Below, one piece after another: positions 14,182 to 21,590 of a stretch of 34,341 bases of DNA. Made by a program: the position numbers and the translations under genes. Source of the DNA: an uncultured Thiodictyon sp. (GTDB lineage Bacteria > Pseudomonadota > Gammaproteobacteria > Chromatiales > Chromatiaceae); assembly GCA_903837595.1 (NCBI GenBank), contig CAILVI010000142.1, positions 1-34,341 on the forward strand, written 5' to 3'. Numbering within the stretch: position 1 is the stretch's first letter; the number at the start of each line of letters is the position of its first letter. The notes below the pieces were generated by a model, which was not told the DNA's origin, did no database searches, and saw nothing but the letters and a program-made list of their open reading frames with translations.

Positions 14182-14711
14182 ACAGGAGCGGACGGCCGCA
14201 CCTGCGTATCGTTTGGGACCAGGACGCCACGCTTCGTAGCGTCCGTACCTATAGGGAACCCGTTCAACTGAGTTTTCAGTTTGGCTGCACCGAGAATCTC
14301 ATTGCTTTCATTGGAGAAAGAGGTCTGTCGGGGAGTCTGCTTTCGAGACTCCTGCGCACTCTCCAACCTCATTATCTCCTCGATCTTCGGACGTGCCCGC
14401 GCTTTGATGTGTTCGGATACTCACGTAAGAGGGCTTTTTCTGACTTGGATTATTGGGGTACAAAATATTTCTGCTTGTCGACCGAGGAAGCCACGGGGGA
14501 GATTGCCGACCGTGCCCGCACGTTAGTCGCGAAGCTCGGCCAGGAGAAATATCTGACTGGACCAATTATTGTTCTCATAGAGACGGAAGCGGAAATAGAT
14601 CAAGTGTCCAGCGCTATGCCAAAGTCGAAGGCGAAGTCTGGTGAGTGGTCGATAACAGTAGAAGGTCTAGTCATTCAACACTCCTCGACAGGTTGTCTCC
14701 GCTCAGTTTAA
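14178..14711 (+). CDS. DUF488-like small protein coupled to the dCTP deaminase
   Basis: This 177-aa protein starts on the ATGA overlap with the deaminase stop codon, so the two are almost certainly co-translated. A central segment, LLDLRTCPRFDVFGYSRKRA followed by FSDLDYWGTKYFCLS, resembles the DUF488 pattern (a strand ending in D-x-R-x-x-P-R, then a helix and a Y-x-x-L strand). The N-terminal ~40 residues and the C-terminus match nothing I know. No membrane segment or signal peptide is visible. Coupling suggests a regulator, sensor or second effector of the deaminase. The next ~30 bases run into REP-type repeats. Coding status is likely; the DUF488 link is by eye. Confidence 0.65.
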   Translation: MNRSGRPHLRIVWDQDATLRSVRTYREPVQLSFQFGCTENLIAFIGERGLSGSLLSRLLRTLQPHYLLDLRTCPRFDVFGYSRKRAFSDLDYWGTKYFCLSTEEATGEIADRARTLVAKLGQEKYLTGPIIVLIETEAEIDQVSSAMPKSKAKSGEWSITVEGLVIQHSSTGCLRSV

Positions 14712-14742
14712 TGGTGCGCAAGGGACGGGGTCAAAAGGGAGG

Positions 14743-14800
14743 GGGTCAGGTCTTGCAATCCAGCACCGTTATGAGTGTGGTGGATTGCAAGACCTGACCC
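14743..14800. repeat. REP-type hairpin, GTCTTGCAATCCA family, copy 1
   Basis: GGGTCAGGTCTTGCAATCCA (14743-14762) and its exact inverse (14781-14800) form a 20-bp perfect stem with an 18-nt loop. GGGACGGGGTCA-type sequence precedes it and CTGACCCTGCGCCCC tails follow. It sits 31 nt after the DUF488-like gene and may act as its 3' hairpin. The rest of 14712-14996 shows no gene. Confidence 0.9.
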
Positions 14801-14996
14801 TGCGCCCCTCTGACCCTGCGCCCCTCCTGATGCGCGTCGTTTGCGACGTCCATACCCCTATCGCCTGGTCAACTTCTTGTGCGAGCGCGGCGTTGATGCG
14901 ACTCATGTTGGGCGCGTCATCCCGGTAGGATGCAGGAAGAAAGTCGCAGTTGATGGCAAACTTTTCGGGTAACGCTAACTCTCGACACTCATCACC

Positions 14997-16562
14997 ATGG
15001 GCGAACAGTTCACATTCGACGCGTTCCTGAGTCACAGTTCCCGGGACAAGACCGTGGTGCGGGCGATCGCCGAGCGGCTGCGGACCGATGGGCTCAAGGT
15101 CTGGTTCGATGAATGGGTGCTCAAGCCCGGCGACAGCATACCGGCGAAGATCGAGGAGGGGCTGGAGCATTCGCGCTTGTTGGTGCTCTGCATGTCGGCG
15201 AACGCGTTCGGCTCGGACTGGGCGCAATTGGAGGGGGGGACTTTTCGGTTTCGCGACCCGCTGAATATAGAGCGCCGGTTCATTCCTCTCCGGCTTGACG
15301 ACGCACCCATTAAGGGCTCACTGGCGCAATTCCTTTACATCGACTGGCTCCCCGCAGTCCGTGAGCAGGAGTACGTAAAGCTCTTGGAAGCTTGCCGGCC
15401 GCCTGCAAAGCAAACAACGACTGCCGCCGCGCGGAAGCAGTATGCAAAGAGAGTATCGAGGCTCCACTCTCGCAAGATCGCAGCACTCCAGTTCAATTCA
15501 GACGGAACGCGCGCGCTTGGGTCACAGGAGAACGGCATGAGACTCTGGGATGTCGCGACTGGCCATTGCCTGCGCACTTTTGAAGGCCACACGGGGTGGG
15601 TGAAATGTCTTGCGTGGAATGCTGAGCAGAATAATGCCCTCTCCGGCTCTAAGGACAATACATTGCGGTTGTGGGACGTGGAGACCGGTAGTTGTCTGCG
15701 TGTATTCGTTGGCCACGGAGGTTGGATCAGAAGCATAACGTGGAGCAGCGATCAACTCCGCGCCATTTCTGCCTCTGAAGACAATACAATGCGGCTCTGG
15801 GATGTAGCGACAGGTCAATGCTTGCGCGTTCTAGAAGGTCATACTGACCGAATTAACTGCTTAGCTTTTGACAGTGAAGGAAACCACGTTCTATCTGGCT
15901 CTGATGACAATACAATGCGGCTCTGGGATGTAGCGACCGGTCAATGTTTGCGCGTTCTCGAAGGTCATTCAAACCGAATCAACTGCTTAGCGTGGAGTAG
16001 TGACAGTCATCATGCTCTATCTGGGTCCGACGACTGCACAGTGCGGCTGTGGGACATGGACATCGGGCGTTGTTTGCGTGTCCTCGAAGGGCATACTTAC
16101 CGAGTCACCTGTTTAGCTTGGAGTAGCGATCGAAGCAGCGCTCTATCTGGTTCTGACGACAAGACGGTCTTGCTGTGGGAGCTAGAAACAGGTTTCTGCC
16201 TCCGCGTACTCAAAGGCCACAATTGGGGGGTTCGTGTTGTGGCTTGCAAAGGGACGGGGTCAGGTCTTGCAATCCAGCACCGTTATGAGTGCAGGGACAG
16301 GGTCAAGGGACGGGGTCAAAAGGGACGGGGTCAGGTCTTGCAATCCAGCACCGTTATGAGCAAAGGGACGAGGTCAGGTCTTGCAATCCAGCACCGTTAT
16401 GAGTGTGGTGTTTTGCAAGACCTGACCCTGCGCCCTTGTGCTCAGAGTGGCGGGGCTCATCTATGCACGCAGCAAGACGGTCTGTGCATGTTGAGGGGCA
16501 TGTCCGGTTCTGTGTCGGGCTGTTGCTCGTCGGGCGTTTCCAACAGCAGAGACACTTCTTGA
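14997..16562 (+). CDS. TIR-WD40 repeat protein, C-terminally disrupted by REP repeats
   Basis: Residues ~5-125 are a TIR domain (FDAFLSHSSRDK, GLKVWFDEW, GDSIPAKIEEGLEHSRLLVL, SDWAQLEGG). TIR domains in bacterial defence often degrade or modify NAD. Residues ~160-410 are six WD40 repeats of exactly 42 aa, each with a version of LRLWDVATGQCLRVLEGH. A seventh repeat begins (NWGVRVVACK) but at ~16250 the frame enters a REP array, and the remaining ~100 codons encode repeat-derived and unrelated sequence. The native protein likely completed a seven-blade propeller or carried more. No clear Shine-Dalgarno precedes the ATG. The gene is probably damaged; the TIR part is intact. Confidence 0.8.
   Translation: MGEQFTFDAFLSHSSRDKTVVRAIAERLRTDGLKVWFDEWVLKPGDSIPAKIEEGLEHSRLLVLCMSANAFGSDWAQLEGGTFRFRDPLNIERRFIPLRLDDAPIKGSLAQFLYIDWLPAVREQEYVKLLEACRPPAKQTTTAAARKQYAKRVSRLHSRKIAALQFNSDGTRALGSQENGMRLWDVATGHCLRTFEGHTGWVKCLAWNAEQNNALSGSKDNTLRLWDVETGSCLRVFVGHGGWIRSITWSSDQLRAISASEDNTMRLWDVATGQCLRVLEGHTDRINCLAFDSEGNHVLSGSDDNTMRLWDVATGQCLRVLEGHSNRINCLAWSSDSHHALSGSDDCTVRLWDMDIGRCLRVLEGHTYRVTCLAWSSDRSSALSGSDDKTVLLWELETGFCLRVLKGHNWGVRVVACKGTGSGLAIQHRYECRDRVKGRGQKGRGQVLQSSTVMSKGTRSGLAIQHRYECGVLQDLTLRPCAQSGGAHLCTQQDGLCMLRGMSGSVSGCCSSGVSNSRDTS
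16251..16435. repeat. REP-type array, GTCTTGCAATCCA family, copies 2-5
   Basis: A 39-bp unit beginning GGGACGGGGTCAGG and ending CACCGTTATGAG occurs three times in direct orientation at 16251-16289, 16322-16360 and 16365-16403 (one base differs in the third). An inverted partial copy (TTGCAAGACCTGACCCTGCG) follows at about 16413-16432. The array interrupts the seventh WD40 blade. The same unit occurs at 14743 and, with a different flank, near 31702-31804. Confidence 0.9.
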
Positions 16563-16636
16563 TGCTCGGCGATCTCGACTGGTTCGAGGGGACGAAAGAC
16601 GCCGCCCTCGTAGATCGCTTTCAGGTGTCGGGTCAT
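16457..16636 (-). CDS. DUF104-family antitoxin, 59 aa
   Basis: The minus-strand frame starts MTRHLKAIYEGGVFRPLEPV and continues EIAEHQEVSLLLE, which is the AF2212-like/DUF104 antitoxin signature (AIYEGG-x-FRPLEPV). These proteins usually pair with a PIN-domain VapC toxin located immediately downstream. GAGG lies 7 nt before the ATG, supporting the start. The C-terminus after residue 40 is unusual. No toxin follows: downstream on this strand lie the REP array and the end of the TIR-WD40 frame. It also overlaps antisense the read-through tail of that gene. It is probably an orphan or remnant antitoxin. Confidence 0.75.
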   Translation of the reverse strand: MTRHLKAIYEGGVFRPLEPVEIAEHQEVSLLLETPDEQQPDTEPDMPLNMHRPSCCVHR

Positions 16637-16836
16637 GGCGAGCCTCGGAGCGCGCTGTGCGGTTGCGCTGATTATAGGCCTGATCCGGGTTCAAAATGGG
16701 GACGGGTCGAGTGCTCGCGGACAGCGTCCTGGAGGGGAAACAGGCAACCTACCTCATAATCCACGAGATGTGGGAGGCCAAGCCTCGCAGGCCCAAGCGC
16801 TCGACGGCCTGAATCATCGTTCCGGCGAGCGGCCAT

Positions 16837-16932
16837 CTTCTGGGGTCCAAGGCTTCAGCCTTGGTCCTGTCCATCCAAGGCTGAAGCCTTGGACTCCGGG
16901 TCCCGGGGTGGTCGGAACGACGATCAAGGCCC
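16837..16932. repeat. CCAAGGCTTCAGCCTTGG repeat, left copy
   Basis: Two palindromes, CCAAGGCTTCAGCCTTGG and CCAAGGCTGAAGCCTTGG, stand ~10 nt apart and are followed by GGTCGGAACGACGATCAAGG. An inverted copy of the whole ~95-bp unit is at 18861-18955. A GGTCGGAACGATGACCAAGG fragment of the same family occurs near 29014. Confidence 0.85.
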
Positions 16933-17005
16933 GCTTGACGATGCCGCCATCAGGTCAGATACTGCGTGCGTCCGTCTGGATTTCCAATCCTTTTCGGTAA
17001 GTGAC

Positions 17006-17917
17006 ATGGCCCACCCGACTTATCCACGCGATCTTGTTGGTTATGGCAGGCAGACGCCGGACCCGCAATGGCCCGGTGGTGCACGGATTGCGGTGCAGTT
17101 CGTGCTCAACTACGAAGAAGGCGGCGAGAGCTGCGTGCTGCATGGCGACCCGGCCTCCGAGTCCTACCTGTCGGAGATGATCGGCGCACAACCCTGGTCG
17201 GGCATGCGCAATGTGAACATGGAGTCGGTCTACGAATACGGCGCCCGCGCCGGTTTCTGGCGGATCTGGCGATTGTTCACCGGCAAGGGTGTGCCGCTGA
17301 CGGTCTACGGTATCGCCACCGCGCTCGCCCGCAATCCTGAGGCGGTCGCCGCCATGCAAGAGGCGGGATGGGAGATCGCGAGCCACGGCCTCAAATGGAT
17401 CCAATACAAGGATTTCGGCCTGGAGGATGAGCGCGCCCACCTTGACGAGGCGATCCGCATCCACACCGCCGTGACGGGCACCCGGCCGCTGGGTTGGTAT
17501 CTGGGCCGCTGTTCGGAAAACACGCGCCGGCTGGTGATGGAGGAGGGCGGCTTTCTTTACGATGCTGATTCCTATGCCGACGACTTGCCCTATTGGGTGG
17601 CCGGACCGCACGGGCCGCACTTGGTCGTGCCTTATACGCTGGACACCAACGATATGCGCTTCGCGGTGGCGCAGGGTTTCAATTCTGGCGACCAGTTCTT
17701 TGCCTATCTGCGCGACAGTTTCGATGTACTCTACGCCGAAGGGGCCGACGTGCCGAAGATGTTATCGATTGGTTTGCATTGCCGCCTGGTCGGCCGGCCT
17801 GGGCGCATCGCCGCGCTGCAGCGGTTCATTGATTATGTGCTGGGGCATGACGCGGTATGGGTGACGCGCCGCATCGACATCGCCCGGCACTGGCACGCAC
17901 ACCATCGGCCAGCGTAA
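17006..17917 (+). CDS. puuE: Allantoinase PuuE (polysaccharide deacetylase family)
   Basis: PuuE is the metal-dependent, NodB-fold allantoinase that opens allantoin to allantoate in purine breakdown, freeing nitrogen. The sequence starts near YPRDLVGYGRQTPDPQWPGG, contains VQFVLNYEEGGE and ESVYEYGARAGFWRIWRLF, and keeps the WEIASHGLKWIQY and GWYLGRCSENTRRLV blocks typical of the family. Length 303 aa is normal. The start at 17006 gives the conserved N-terminus; the Shine-Dalgarno is weak. No other purine-catabolism gene is in the window. It lies inside the pair of inverted repeats at 16837 and 18861. Confidence 0.92.
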   Translation: MAHPTYPRDLVGYGRQTPDPQWPGGARIAVQFVLNYEEGGESCVLHGDPASESYLSEMIGAQPWSGMRNVNMESVYEYGARAGFWRIWRLFTGKGVPLTVYGIATALARNPEAVAAMQEAGWEIASHGLKWIQYKDFGLEDERAHLDEAIRIHTAVTGTRPLGWYLGRCSENTRRLVMEEGGFLYDADSYADDLPYWVAGPHGPHLVVPYTLDTNDMRFAVAQGFNSGDQFFAYLRDSFDVLYAEGADVPKMLSIGLHCRLVGRPGRIAALQRFIDYVLGHDAVWVTRRIDIARHWHAHHRPA

Positions 17918-18357
17918 CGACAGGCCGACCGACGGACCCTTGACTCCCAAGCGACAAGGCAACACCTTCGCAGAGATATTGCCTGTCATGTGATAGGTCA
18001 TGCGGCTCGCGGCATCTGGTCGCGGCCGTCGCGCTGCGTCTGCAAACACGCGAACCCGAGCCCTTGTTTCCGTTCGCGTTCCGGGATCGACCTGACACCG
18101 GGTGTGCGAGCAGTGAAACCGCGCCATCCATGTGTTTGATCGCTGAGGCCGACGGGCTTGACCGGAAGTGGCCCCTTATCTACAGTTAACACGATTTTTA
18201 CAAACTGGGGGGTTTGCCGGCCGAGCGGCCGGCCCGGTGAAGGCAGAAGCCATCCGCCCCTAAGCACTCTGCGCGCGACGTCAAACGCATGAACTTGCCG
18301 ACGCAATCGCGTATGCTGCCCAATAACAACCTGTTCGCGCAAGCGCGGAGAAATGCA
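17918..18357. other. Intergenic stretch, no gene seen; one hairpin
   Basis: About 440 bases between puuE and the hemerythrin gene lack a convincing gene. GCCGGCC-GAGC-GGCCGGC (18226-18243) is a perfect 7-bp tetraloop hairpin. The bases after it can be read as a short GC-rich peptide ending VKAEAIRP, which hints at an insertion-sequence end but is too short to prove one. Confidence 0.4.
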
Positions 18358-18795
18358 ATGATCTATTGGTCCTGGGACCCGTCCCTCTCGGTTGGTATCG
18401 ATGTGATCGACAGTCAACACCGCCGAATTGTTGATTACATCAATGAGTTAGCGGTGGCGAGAAACGAAAGAGACAAAGAGGAGGTGACGCAGGTCCTGAT
18501 GAACCTGGTCGATTATACGAACACCCATTTCGCCTTTGAAGAGGAGTTGATGAAAAACGCCGGCTATCCCCTGTCCGACTCACACAAGAAGGTGCACGAG
18601 GCGTTTATTTCGAACATCAAGAAATTCGTTCAGCAGCATGAAGAGGGCAGGGATGTGACCAGCAAATTGATGTCGACGCTGCAGATATGGTTAACCAACC
18701 ACATCAAGAGAGACGACAAGGATTATGCGCCCTATGCAGCCAAGATGATGAATCCAGGTTGGCTCAAGAAGACGTTGAACAGATTCTTCGGTTAG
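18358..18795 (+). CDS. Bacteriohemerythrin
   Basis: This single-domain, 145-aa hemerythrin binds O2 at a di-iron site. All seven expected ligands are visible: H21 (DSQHRRI), H57 and E61 (THFAFE), H76 and H80 (HKKVH), H115 and D120 (NHIKRDD). A GGAG 7 nt upstream supports ATG 18358 rather than the earlier in-frame ATG at 18289. Likely roles are oxygen storage, sensing or delivery. Placement next to a nitrogenase cluster is suggestive, since O2 buffering would help nitrogenase, but the two units face each other and are separated by a terminator. Confidence 0.95.
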   Translation: MIYWSWDPSLSVGIDVIDSQHRRIVDYINELAVARNERDKEEVTQVLMNLVDYTNTHFAFEEELMKNAGYPLSDSHKKVHEAFISNIKKFVQQHEEGRDVTSKLMSTLQIWLTNHIKRDDKDYAPYAAKMMNPGWLKKTLNRFFG

Positions 18796-18826
18796 CAGGA
18801 TCGCCGATATGGGGTCCGGATTTGCG

Positions 18827-18854
18827 GGGGCCACTTTATTGGTGGCCCCGTTTT
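18827..18854 (+). terminator. Intrinsic terminator of the hemerythrin gene
   Basis: GGGGCCAC (18827-18834), loop TTTATTG, GTGGCCCC (18842-18849), then GTTTT. The stem is perfect and 31 nt past the stop codon. Confidence 0.87.
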
Positions 18855-18860
18855 ACTCCA

Positions 18861-18955
18861 GGGCCTTGATCGTCGTTCCTGCCACCCCGAGGCCAGAGTC
18901 CAAGGCTCGTGCCTTGGATGGATCGGACCAAGGCTGAAGCCTTGGACTCCAGAGG
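18861..18955. repeat. CCAAGGCTTCAGCCTTGG repeat, right (inverted) copy
   Basis: Inverse of 16837-16932, with modest divergence: one of the two palindromes reads CCAAGGCTCGTGCCTTGG. It ends 8 nt from the stop codon of the last gene of the nif unit and may serve as its 3' structure. Confidence 0.85.
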
Positions 18956-18963
18956 GCCGCCGC

Positions 18964-19527
18964 CTACACCGCCCCCCAGACCTCGCGGCGGCTCTGGGTC
19001 TTGCCCGCCAGCACCTGATCCAGGGTCTGCTGCGGGACTTTGTAGGTGTGGTCCTTGGCCGCCTGCGCGACGGTGAGCACCTTGTCCTCGGAGTTCTGAC
19101 CCTTCAGGTCTGCTTTCTCCACATAGAATTCGTCCATCAGGTTGTTCCAGACGATGCCGTCGTCGAACCTGATCAGGATATAGCGGTTGGCGCCGATCTG
19201 GACCTGGGCGCTGGCGGCGATGTTGTCTACATAGAAGACCGGGACGCAGTCCGGGGCCAGCTCGTCCTGGAAGCGCGTCACAAACTCGGGCAGTTCGTCG
19301 ATGCTGGCGAAGTTGCCGGCGATGAATTGCAGTTTATCGGCCGTCGCCAGCACCACCGCCTCCTTGAGCATTGCCCGGGGCGGGTTGCGTTTACGGGCGG
19401 CCTCATCGAACTCACCGGCCAGCACGATCAGATCGCCGCGGAAGGCATAGAGTCCCGCGGTGCCGGTTGGGCCCTGGGCGGTGATGAGCCAGTAGCGTTC
19501 CTGTTCCTGGTAGGTGTCGAGCAGCAT
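18964..19527 (-). CDS. Nif-cluster protein of unknown function, 187 aa
   Basis: I do not recognise a family. The protein is soluble, with no signal peptide, membrane segment or cysteine cluster; it has one cysteine. It alternates predicted strands and helices (YWLITAQGPTGTAGLYAF, VPVFYVDNIAASAQVQIG, RYILIRFDDGIVW), suggesting an alpha/beta fold. It is the last gene of the minus-strand nif unit, 39 bp after the preceding gene, so co-expression with nitrogenase is likely. The start is the first ATG and leads directly into conserved-looking sequence. A role in nitrogenase assembly or protection is inferred from position alone. Confidence 0.7.
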   Translation of the reverse strand: MLLDTYQEQERYWLITAQGPTGTAGLYAFRGDLIVLAGEFDEAARKRNPPRAMLKEAVVLATADKLQFIAGNFASIDELPEFVTRFQDELAPDCVPVFYVDNIAASAQVQIGANRYILIRFDDGIVWNNLMDEFYVEKADLKGQNSEDKVLTVAQAAKDHTYKVPQQTLDQVLAGKTQSRREVWGAV

Positions 19528-19566
19528 CGGATTGGTCTCTCAGGTTGGGGGTAAGGATTCGGTGGC

Positions 19567-20517
19567 TCAGGCGCCATAGGGTCGGTCGTACCAATCGCGC
19601 AGCACTTTGAGGTCGCGCACCGGTAGGTAGTCATAGGCGCCCATCAGGTCGGCGTGGACGGCCTCGGCCAATTGGTGCGAGACCTTGGGGTTGGTCAGCA
19701 TGTGGAAGTACCAGGCAAAGGGGTAGCCGAGTGCCCGGTCGAAGCCGTGGATTTGGTTGGCGAGTTGGGCGCCCCGCGCCACCTCGCCATCGGGCAGTGC
19801 TGGGGCCTGCGCGGCGGCGATGGCGACCGGCTTGGCGCTGCGGTGGTCGTCGCCCTCTTGGTCGCGATATTCACGGATGGCGAGCACCCAGTGTTCGCAG
19901 AAGGTCGAGGTCTCGCCGGCGCTGCTGCGGTCCCAATCCGCCAGGAAGCGGGTGAGGCGGGGGCTGGCGTCGGTGGACTCCACCAGTGCATTGACCGGAA
20001 GCAGCCGGCGAAAGAGCAGCCGCGGTGGTCCCACCGGTGTCGGCTCCAGGCGCGGGCGATCCATGGGGTCGACGAAGTCTGCGATGCTGTCCGGGAACCA
20101 GTCCGACTCGCTCAGGCGATGCTCCAGTACCTCTTGCAACTCCTCGACCTCGATCTGGATGAAGTCGTGCGCCGCCGGGCCGGTCGCCGCGACCAGATAA
20201 TGGGTTTGGCCGTTGAGGCGGGTGGCGCAGTAGCCTTGACCGTCGATCCGTGCCATCAGTTCGTCGACGTCACCGCCGGAGAATGACTCCGCCCAGGGGC
20301 CGATGTGCTCGGCGACCCGGGCGCCGTCTGCGTCCACGACCCCGCCCAGTCGATGCCAGCCGCCGCGCGAGAGGGCGTGGCGGACCTCGGGCAGCAGGTT
20401 GCCGATGGCCGCTACCAGGGCCGGTACGCCCGCGCCGGTTGGTAGCTCCGTGCAGATCTGGGCCACGCGCAGGGCGAGCGTTTGGGATTGGGTTGGGTCA
20501 AGGTCGGTGGCTGTCAT
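19567..20517 (-). CDS. Nif-cluster protein of unknown function, 316 aa
   Basis: No known domain is evident. The start at MTATDLDPTQ (20517) is chosen because it falls 10 nt after the lrv stop codon, whereas a longer frame would run through lrv. The protein is acidic and soluble, rich in leucine helices in the first 60 residues, with a middle segment HDFIQIEVEELQEVLEHRL and a C-terminal aromatic segment (YPFAWYFHMLTNPK, DWYDRPYG). It carries few cysteines, so a metal centre is unlikely. Tight packing in the nif unit suggests co-regulation by NifA and an accessory role in nitrogenase maturation or protection. Confidence 0.72.
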   Translation of the reverse strand: MTATDLDPTQSQTLALRVAQICTELPTGAGVPALVAAIGNLLPEVRHALSRGGWHRLGGVVDADGARVAEHIGPWAESFSGGDVDELMARIDGQGYCATRLNGQTHYLVAATGPAAHDFIQIEVEELQEVLEHRLSESDWFPDSIADFVDPMDRPRLEPTPVGPPRLLFRRLLPVNALVESTDASPRLTRFLADWDRSSAGETSTFCEHWVLAIREYRDQEGDDHRSAKPVAIAAAQAPALPDGEVARGAQLANQIHGFDRALGYPFAWYFHMLTNPKVSHQLAEAVHADLMGAYDYLPVRDLKVLRDWYDRPYGA

Positions 20518-20527
20518 TCGCTTGGCC

Positions 20528-21319
20528 TTATCGGTCGGTGGTCGGTGAATTGGCCGCGGCCCGGGCCTGTGCGGTCGCCCGGACATCGGGGTCGGAGTCG
20601 TCGAGCAAGGCGGCGAGCAGGTGGCCCGGCAGCCGCTGCGCCAGGCGCAGGCGTACCCGCCAGTCCGGGTCCTGAGTGAGGCCGTTGACCTCCTCGCAGC
20701 CGATGCGCTCCGCCACCTTGATCCGCACCTCGGGTTCGGGGTCGTTGCGCAGCAGACCCAGGCTCTCGAGCGGGAGACGGTCCGCGACGGTGACGCGCAC
20801 CTGGGAGTCCGGGTCGCGGAGCATCCGGAACAGCCGCCCGATTGGCAGCCGGCGCGCGACATATTGGCGCACCAGGTAGTCCGGGTCAGTGGCCAGGCGC
20901 TCCACCCGCTCGGGGGGCAGGCGTTGCGCGACCATCACCCGCACCTCGCGGTCCGGGTCGGTCGCGAGCACGTCCAGCGCCTCGACCGGCAGGCGGTAGG
21001 CGAGTACGCGCCGCACCGTCTCGTCCGGGTCGCGCAGCAGCGCCAGTAGTGTCGGCTGCGAAACATAGCGGGCGGCAATGGCGCGCCGTTCCCAGCAGTC
21101 GTCTCCGGCGCAGTCCTCCGCCAGGGCCGGATTGACCCGGAAGAAGCGTTCGATCTCACGGCCGTTCATGCTGCGCACGCACACATCCCCCGGGGTGCAG
21201 CGCCCCTGGGTCAGTAGGTCGCGCCGGTGCGGGCACTCGGCGCAGTTGGGGAGCGGTGGCGCGGACACGTCGGGTGCAGCCGCCGCGGGCCCAAGGGCGG
21301 GTGCCCTAGTGGGCTCCAT
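20528..21319 (-). CDS. lrv: LRV (leucine-rich repeat variant) iron-sulfur protein
   Basis: Residues ~25-75 hold a cysteine cluster (CAECPHRR, GRCTPGDVCVRS, DCAGDDCW) that in the Azotobacter vinelandii LRV protein binds a 4Fe-4S cluster. The rest is about seven 24-residue LRV repeats of the type DPDxxVRxxVAxRLPxExLxxLxx, which form a curved helical solenoid. This architecture and its place in the nif operon match the Azotobacter protein, whose function is unknown. The start at 21319 is preferred to one further upstream; it overlaps the end of the preceding gene by 14 bp. The C-terminus is Ala/Thr-rich and ends 10 nt before the next gene. Confidence 0.9.
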   Translation of the reverse strand: MEPTRAPALGPAAAAPDVSAPPLPNCAECPHRRDLLTQGRCTPGDVCVRSMNGREIERFFRVNPALAEDCAGDDCWERRAIAARYVSQPTLLALLRDPDETVRRVLAYRLPVEALDVLATDPDREVRVMVAQRLPPERVERLATDPDYLVRQYVARRLPIGRLFRMLRDPDSQVRVTVADRLPLESLGLLRNDPEPEVRIKVAERIGCEEVNGLTQDPDWRVRLRLAQRLPGHLLAALLDDSDPDVRATAQARAAANSPTTDR

Positions 21320-21590
21320 GGTCCAGTGCGGCCAGGACCAGACCGGTCGCGGCATCCGCATCGGCCGTCAGGCGCAGGCAGTGGGCCTGGCCGTCGACCA
21401 GATAGAGATTGAATCCGTCGGAGCTCCGCACCGGTGCGGTCACACCGACGCCTTCGCCGATGTCCTCATCCTGGCAGTAGGTGAAATGGATGGGCGCGAA
21501 GACCTCGCGCAGTGCCCCGACGGTCTGCTCATTGAGCCCGGCCCGCGCAACGACCTGCACCACCTGATCGAGACGCTCAGCGCTGATCAT
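21306..21590 (-). CDS. Small nif-cluster protein (DUF6129-like), 94 aa
   Basis: A short soluble protein beginning MISAERLDQVVQVVARAGL, with FAPIHFTYCQDEDIGEGVGV and a C-terminal strand pair (FNLYLVDGQAHCLRL). I associate proteins of this size at this nif position with DUF6129, from memory and not from a search. Its ATG overlaps the nafY stop codon (ATGA), indicating translational coupling, and its end overlaps lrv. The coupling points to a job connected with the FeMo-cofactor carrier encoded just upstream. Confidence 0.75.
   Translation of the reverse strand: MISAERLDQVVQVVARAGLNEQTVGALREVFAPIHFTYCQDEDIGEGVGVTAPVRSSDGFNLYLVDGQAHCLRLTADADAATGLVLAALDHGAH

Noticed and set aside
14769-15227. Minus-strand frame opposite the TIR domain start
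   Set aside because: It runs through the REP repeat and mirrors the TIR coding sequence; no domain seen.
16251-16403. Three 39-bp direct repeats resembling a CRISPR array
   Set aside because: Unit-to-unit distances are 71 and 43 bp, the spacers are repeat-derived, an inverted copy follows, and there is no cas gene. They are REP-type repeats.
18200-18260. Possible 3' end of a tnpB-type insertion-sequence gene, with hairpin and a peptide ending VKAEAIRP
   Set aside because: Only about 20 codons fit and no transposase domain or matching left end is visible. Too weak to call.
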